Source of the DNA: Streptacidiphilus sp041262165 | Lineage (GTDB): Bacteria > Actinomycetota > Actinomycetes > Streptomycetales > Streptomycetaceae | Direction of reading: 5' to 3' | Length of the DNA: 64,000 nucleotides | Assembly (NCBI RefSeq): GCF_041262165.1 | Contig: NZ_JBGCBY010000014.1 | Span: forward strand, 62,001 to 126,000 | In this document: piece by piece, positions 60,958-64,000 of the stretch | How the letters are laid out: every line of letters begins with the position of its first letter | How positions within the stretch are numbered: the first letter of the stretch is position 1 | The notes under the pieces: model-generated | What the model was told of the DNA's origin: nothing | Database searches by the model: none | The model's input: only the letters and a program-made list of their open reading frames with translations | Position numbers and translations under genes: made by a program

Positions 60958-62472
60958 TCATCCGGTCGGGACTTCCAGTACCTCGACCCGTGCGCCCGCG
61001 GGCAGGCCGCCGGGCGGGACCACCGCCAAGCCCTCGGCCAGCGCGAGGCCGCGCAGCATCGCCGGACCGTCGAACGCCAGCGGCAGCAAACCCCGTTCGG
61101 GGAGGACGACCGGCACCAGCCGGGTGTCCTCGGGATGGCCCGGGAGCGCGACAGCCGCCGCGACCAGGTACGGCTCGGCCGGTGGGCAGCCGGCCAGAGC
61201 GCGCAGCAGCGGCTCGGCCAGGGTGAGCGCTCCGGCGACGGCGGCCAGCGGATTGCCCGGCAGGCCGACCAGATGGCGGGGACGGCCGCCGCCGACGGCG
61301 CCGGCGGGCTCGTTCGGCGGCAGCGCAGCCAGCAGCATCGGGTGCCCTGGACGCACCCGGACGCCGTCCACCAGCAGTTTCGCTCCCACCTCTGACAGCG
61401 CCTGGTGAAGGAAGTCGACCGGGCCCGCGGCCGTGCCGCCCGTGGTCACGATGACGTCGGCGGGGCTCTGCAGTAGCGCGTCCCGGAGCAGGCCGAGATC
61501 GTCCCGGATACGGCGCACGGCGGTGATCCGTGCGCCGTATCCGGACAGCCAGGACGGCAGCAGCGGACCGAGGGCGTCACGGATGCGGCCGTCCCGGGGG
61601 AGCCCCGCGTCCAGCAACTCGTCGCCCAGCACCAGCAGCTCGACGGTGGGGCGGCGGTGGACGGTGAGCAGGTCGCAGCCCGCTGCGGCGGCGAGGCCGA
61701 GCACGGCGGGGGTGACCGTGGAGCCGGACGGCAGCAGCGGTTCGCCGGTACGGCACTCCTGGCCGCGGGGGCGAATGTCCCGGCCCTGGTCCAGTGGTGT
61801 CGCGCCGTGGTCGTGCAGCAGCTCCGCGCCGCCGCGGTCGCGGTGCACGCGGCCGTCCTCGCTGCGCAGGACGGCCGTGGCGCCGGGCGGGAGACGGGCG
61901 CCCGTGGCGATCGGCACGGCGGCGCCGTCGGCGAGCGGCACGCTGCCGCACTGACCGGCCAGGATCTGGTCGGCGGGGCGGCGGTCGAGCCGCCAGGGTC
62001 CGGGACCGGAGACGGCCCAGCCGTCCATCGCGGAGGTGTCGAAGGCCGGCAGGTCGGTGAGGGCCTCGAGCGGCACGGCGAGGCTGCCGCCGAGCGCGTC
62101 CGGGAGCGGCAGCCGGACCGGCGGCAGCGGCGCGCTGACAGCACGCCAGGCCCGGCGGCGGGCCTGGGACCAGGCCATGGGCGCCGCGTGGGTCGCGGCG
62201 TCGGCCGCCGAGGCGCGCGCTTCGGCGGCGGCGTGGTCGTACGGCGCCCCGGCCGAGTCACTCGTCGACCGAGCAGGTGCGGGCGCACGGGGACGCGGCG
62301 GTTCGGCCGGCGCGGTGTAGTCGAACGGGGTGTCGCCCGACGCGGAGGGTCGGGGACGGTCGTCGGCGCCCGCCACGGCGGTCGCGCCGGTCGCGCCGGT
62401 CGCGGCGGTCGCGCGGACCAGGAACGGGTACGCCCCGAGCAGGTCGCTGCCGGAGGCCGGCTCGGCGCCCAT
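60958..62472 (-). CDS. moeA: MoeA-type molybdopterin molybdenumtransferase with N-terminal extension
   Basis: 504 residues, about 100 longer than usual MoeA. The first ~95 residues are Ala/Pro/Thr-rich and could be mis-started; the domain proper begins near residue 97 (PMAWSQARRRAWRAV). FDTSAMDGWAV, IATGARLPPGATAVLR, VTTGGTAAGPVDFLH and HLVGLPGNPLAAV mark the family. It inserts molybdate into adenylylated molybdopterin. Its ATG overlaps the stop of the DUF6457 gene by one base. Confidence 0.88.
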   Translation of the reverse strand: MGAEPASGSDLLGAYPFLVRATAATGATGATAVAGADDRPRPSASGDTPFDYTAPAEPPRPRAPAPARSTSDSAGAPYDHAAAEARASAADAATHAAPMAWSQARRRAWRAVSAPLPPVRLPLPDALGGSLAVPLEALTDLPAFDTSAMDGWAVSGPGPWRLDRRPADQILAGQCGSVPLADGAAVPIATGARLPPGATAVLRSEDGRVHRDRGGAELLHDHGATPLDQGRDIRPRGQECRTGEPLLPSGSTVTPAVLGLAAAAGCDLLTVHRRPTVELLVLGDELLDAGLPRDGRIRDALGPLLPSWLSGYGARITAVRRIRDDLGLLRDALLQSPADVIVTTGGTAAGPVDFLHQALSEVGAKLLVDGVRVRPGHPMLLAALPPNEPAGAVGGGRPRHLVGLPGNPLAAVAGALTLAEPLLRALAGCPPAEPYLVAAAVALPGHPEDTRLVPVVLPERGLLPLAFDGPAMLRGLALAEGLAVVPPGGLPAGARVEVLEVPTG

Positions 62473-62747
62473 CAGCCCGGCCCCTCGGCCGTCGTCCCGG
62501 TTCCCGGTCGCGGCGACTCGGCCCAGCGGGCGGCCAGGGCCGCGACCCTTCTGTTGGCCTCGGCCACGGCCTGCGCGCCGCCACCCGCCTGCGCGGCCGC
62601 GTAGCCCACCAGGAACGCGGTCAGCGGTGCGGCGGGGCGGGCCACACCGTGGGCGACATCCTTGGTCATGTCGAGCAGGCCGGGCACATCGACCTCCAGG
62701 TCGATACCCAGCTCGGACTTCGCAGCGGCGATCCAGTCATCCAGCAC
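62472..62747 (-). CDS. DUF6457 small protein of the Moco cluster
   Basis: 91 residues from a GTG at 62747. VLDDWIAAAKSELGIDLEV begins the single helical domain, with KDVAHGVARPAAPLTAFLVG in the centre. Small proteins of this family sit between mobA-like and moeA-like genes in many actinobacteria. Its function is unknown; gene order and overlap suggest a role in Moco synthesis or insertion. Confidence 0.8.
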   Translation of the reverse strand: MLDDWIAAAKSELGIDLEVDVPGLLDMTKDVAHGVARPAAPLTAFLVGYAAAQAGGGAQAVAEANRRVAALAARWAESPRPGTGTTAEGPG

Positions 62748-63009
62748 AGGTCCATCGTCGCCGATGGACCAGCCGCGAGCGTGCAAGGGGCGGTTTCCGC
62801 TTCGTGTCCGTCCCTTCACCGGCTGACCGACCGGCGAATGAGGGGTGAGTGAAGGAGCGAGCTGAGGGAGGGGCGCCCCCGGACGAAGTTTGGGGGCGAG
62901 TCTGGGCGGGGCGGAGGAAGGAGCCATTGCGGAGCACTGGCGACCGACGACAACCTGGCCAGGCGAGAGCCCTCGGCCCGCGACACCGCCCCTTACGTGC
63001 CGGTCGGTC

Positions 63010-63603
63010 TTACGACCTGCGTGCGTCCCGGGCCCGGGCGTGCCGCAGGTCGTCCCAGGTGTCGCAGTCCTCGGCCGCGCCCGACAGATCGGGGAGCCGC
63101 CGGGTGGCCAGGTCGCCGACCAGGCGGCGCAGCGGGAGGCCGGTGGGATCGCCGCTGTGCTCCTCGACCAGCCGGGCCAGCGCCGCCCGGAGCGGCGCGA
63201 CGCGGTAGGCGGCGGCGAGGGGCTGGTCGCGTCCCCCGGGGTCGACGAGGACGGCAGCGTCGACGCCGGGCTCGGCCAGTTCGGCAAGCAACCGCCCCGC
63301 TGTCGCGGCGTCGAAGAACGGCAGGTCGGCGGCGAGCAGCAGAACCGCCTCGGCCGTGACCCAGGGCAGCGCGGCCGCGACGGCGGCCACCGGCCCACCG
63401 CCGGGTGGCTGCTCCCGCACCCAGCGCACCGGGCGGATCGTCGGCCGCTCGGGGCCGACCACGATCGTGGCTCCGGCCGGCACGCAGGCGGAGAGGACCC
63501 GGTCGAGCAGTGGGGCGCCGCCGACGATCAGCGCGGGCTTGTCCGTTCCGCCGAGCCGTCGGGCCGCGCCACCGGCCAGCACCACAGCGTCGTACGCCGT
63601 CAT
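63010..63603 (-). CDS. mobA: MobA-like molybdenum cofactor guanylyltransferase / NTP transferase
   Basis: 197 residues from the ATG at 63603. VVLAGGAARRLGGTDKPALI is the nucleotide-binding loop of the MobA/MocA family, and LLLAADLPFFD holds the metal-binding Asp. QPLAAAYRVAPLRAAL follows, as in MobA. Attachment of GMP (or CMP) to molybdopterin is the likely reaction; the neighbouring moeA-like gene supports the pathway. A 262-base gap separates it from the DUF6457 gene and shows nothing notable. Confidence 0.85.
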   Translation of the reverse strand: MTAYDAVVLAGGAARRLGGTDKPALIVGGAPLLDRVLSACVPAGATIVVGPERPTIRPVRWVREQPPGGGPVAAVAAALPWVTAEAVLLLAADLPFFDAATAGRLLAELAEPGVDAAVLVDPGGRDQPLAAAYRVAPLRAALARLVEEHSGDPTGLPLRRLVGDLATRRLPDLSGAAEDCDTWDDLRHARARDARRS

Positions 63604-63631
63604 GCGCCCAGTATGGCGATGCGCCGGCCGC

Positions 63632-63697
63632 CGGCTCGGAGTCGGCTCGGAGTCGGCTCGGAGTCGGCTCGGAGTCGGCTCAGAGTCGGCTCAGAGC
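63632..63697. repeat. Six tandem 11-bp repeats (CGGCTCGGAGT)
   Basis: Four perfect copies of CGGCTCGGAGT (63632-63675) are followed by two variants with A for G (63676-63697). The last copy overlaps the final codons and stop of the acyl-CoA dehydrogenase gene. Confidence 0.9.
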
Positions 63698-64000
63698 TGG
63701 TGCTCGGCGAGGATCGCGCCGATCTCCTCCTCGTAGGCAGGGGCCGGGCCGAGGAACAGCTCCAGGTGCTTGGCCCAGGCGTGGTAGCGGTGCAGCGGGT
63801 AGTCGAGGTCCGCGCCCATGCCACCGTGCAGGTGCTGCGCGGTGGCGGCGACGGCGCGGACGCCTTCGGCGGACCAGACCTTGGCGGTGGCCAGGTCCGC
63901 GGCGAGCGGGAGGCGTCCGGTGCCTTCCGACACGGTGTCCGTCTCGCCCTTCTCGATGAGACCGATCCGCCAGGCGGCCTGCCACAGGGTGACCTCCATC
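63691..64000 (-). CDS. Acyl-CoA dehydrogenase (C-terminal ~103 residues, cut by window edge)
   Basis: The frame is open to the right edge. The visible part shows LATAKVWSAEGVRAVAATAQHLHGGMG, then DYPLHRYHAWAKHLELFLG, the FAD-binding and C-terminal helices of acyl-CoA dehydrogenases. The last codons are within the 11-bp repeat array. Substrate cannot be told from this fragment. Confidence 0.85.
   Translation of the reverse strand, partial: MEVTLWQAAWRIGLIEKGETDTVSEGTGRLPLAADLATAKVWSAEGVRAVAATAQHLHGGMGADLDYPLHRYHAWAKHLELFLGPAPAYEEEIGAILAEHQL

Noticed and set aside
1..64000. CRISPR arrays, rRNA genes, IS elements
   Set aside because: Looked for regularly spaced repeats, conserved rRNA stretches and transposase motifs; none was seen. 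The only tandem arrays are the 11-bp, 14-bp and 378-bp repeats listed.

Overview
The window is high-GC DNA with GTG and TTG starts, dense gene packing, and a dnaK-grpE-dnaJ-hspR operon preceded by HAIR sites. Together with typical streptomycete families (DUF2637 transfer protein, Bpa, mycothiol-type isomerase, DUF6457 beside Moco genes), this points to Streptomyces or a close relative (Streptacidiphilus or Kitasatospora).

Positions 1 to about 12,660 look like one end of an integrated mobilisable element. On the minus strand are a relaxase (cut by the left edge), a MobC-like accessory protein, a DUF2637/Spd-type membrane protein and a winged-helix replication-type protein. On the plus strand are an XRE regulator, an excisionase and a tyrosine integrase. 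Between the integrase and a tRNA-Gly(CCC) whose 3' end faces the element lies cargo: a two-gene CBASS anti-phage system (HNH-SAVED effector plus CD-NTase with AGS-C domain, 4-bp overlap), an unknown 296-residue protein, a 65-residue membrane peptide, an unknown 150-residue protein and a SMI1/KNR4-like protein.

Positions 13,066 to 26,519 are chromosomal. A small Cys-rich protein, an AlaX-type editing protein and a Yip1-family membrane protein are followed by an exopolysaccharide locus built around one divergent promoter. To the left run a GH12-like/ricin-B lipoprotein, a LamG membrane protein and a GT39-type protein. To the right run a cellulose-synthase-like GT2, a GH26 lipoprotein, a second GT39-type protein, UDP-glucose dehydrogenase and a polyprenol-phosphate-mannose-synthase-like GT2. 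The set could activate sugars, polymerise, modify and trim a beta-linked surface polysaccharide whose identity is not evident.

Positions 26,578 to 33,696 hold a membrane Fe-S reductase and the HspR-controlled chaperone operon. Then come a 50-codon secreted peptide gene, a chimeric gene remnant, a TDT transporter with divergent LysR regulator, dihydroxyacetone kinase genes (dhaM, dhaK, dhaL), a nitrilase-family amidase, a mycothiol-dependent isomerase-like protein, an MFS transporter, a secreted trypsin-like protease and a secreted M64 peptidase.

Positions 44,894 to 64,000 hold a branched-chain 2-oxoacid dehydrogenase operon (E1alpha, E1beta, E2), an APH-family kinase-like protein, two membrane Ser/Thr kinases, the proteasome activator Bpa, a Pro-rich membrane protein, a decayed quinone oxidoreductase fragment, a 1344-residue secreted modular protein, an intact quinone oxidoreductase, molybdenum-cofactor genes (moeA-like, DUF6457, mobA-like) and the end of an acyl-CoA dehydrogenase gene.
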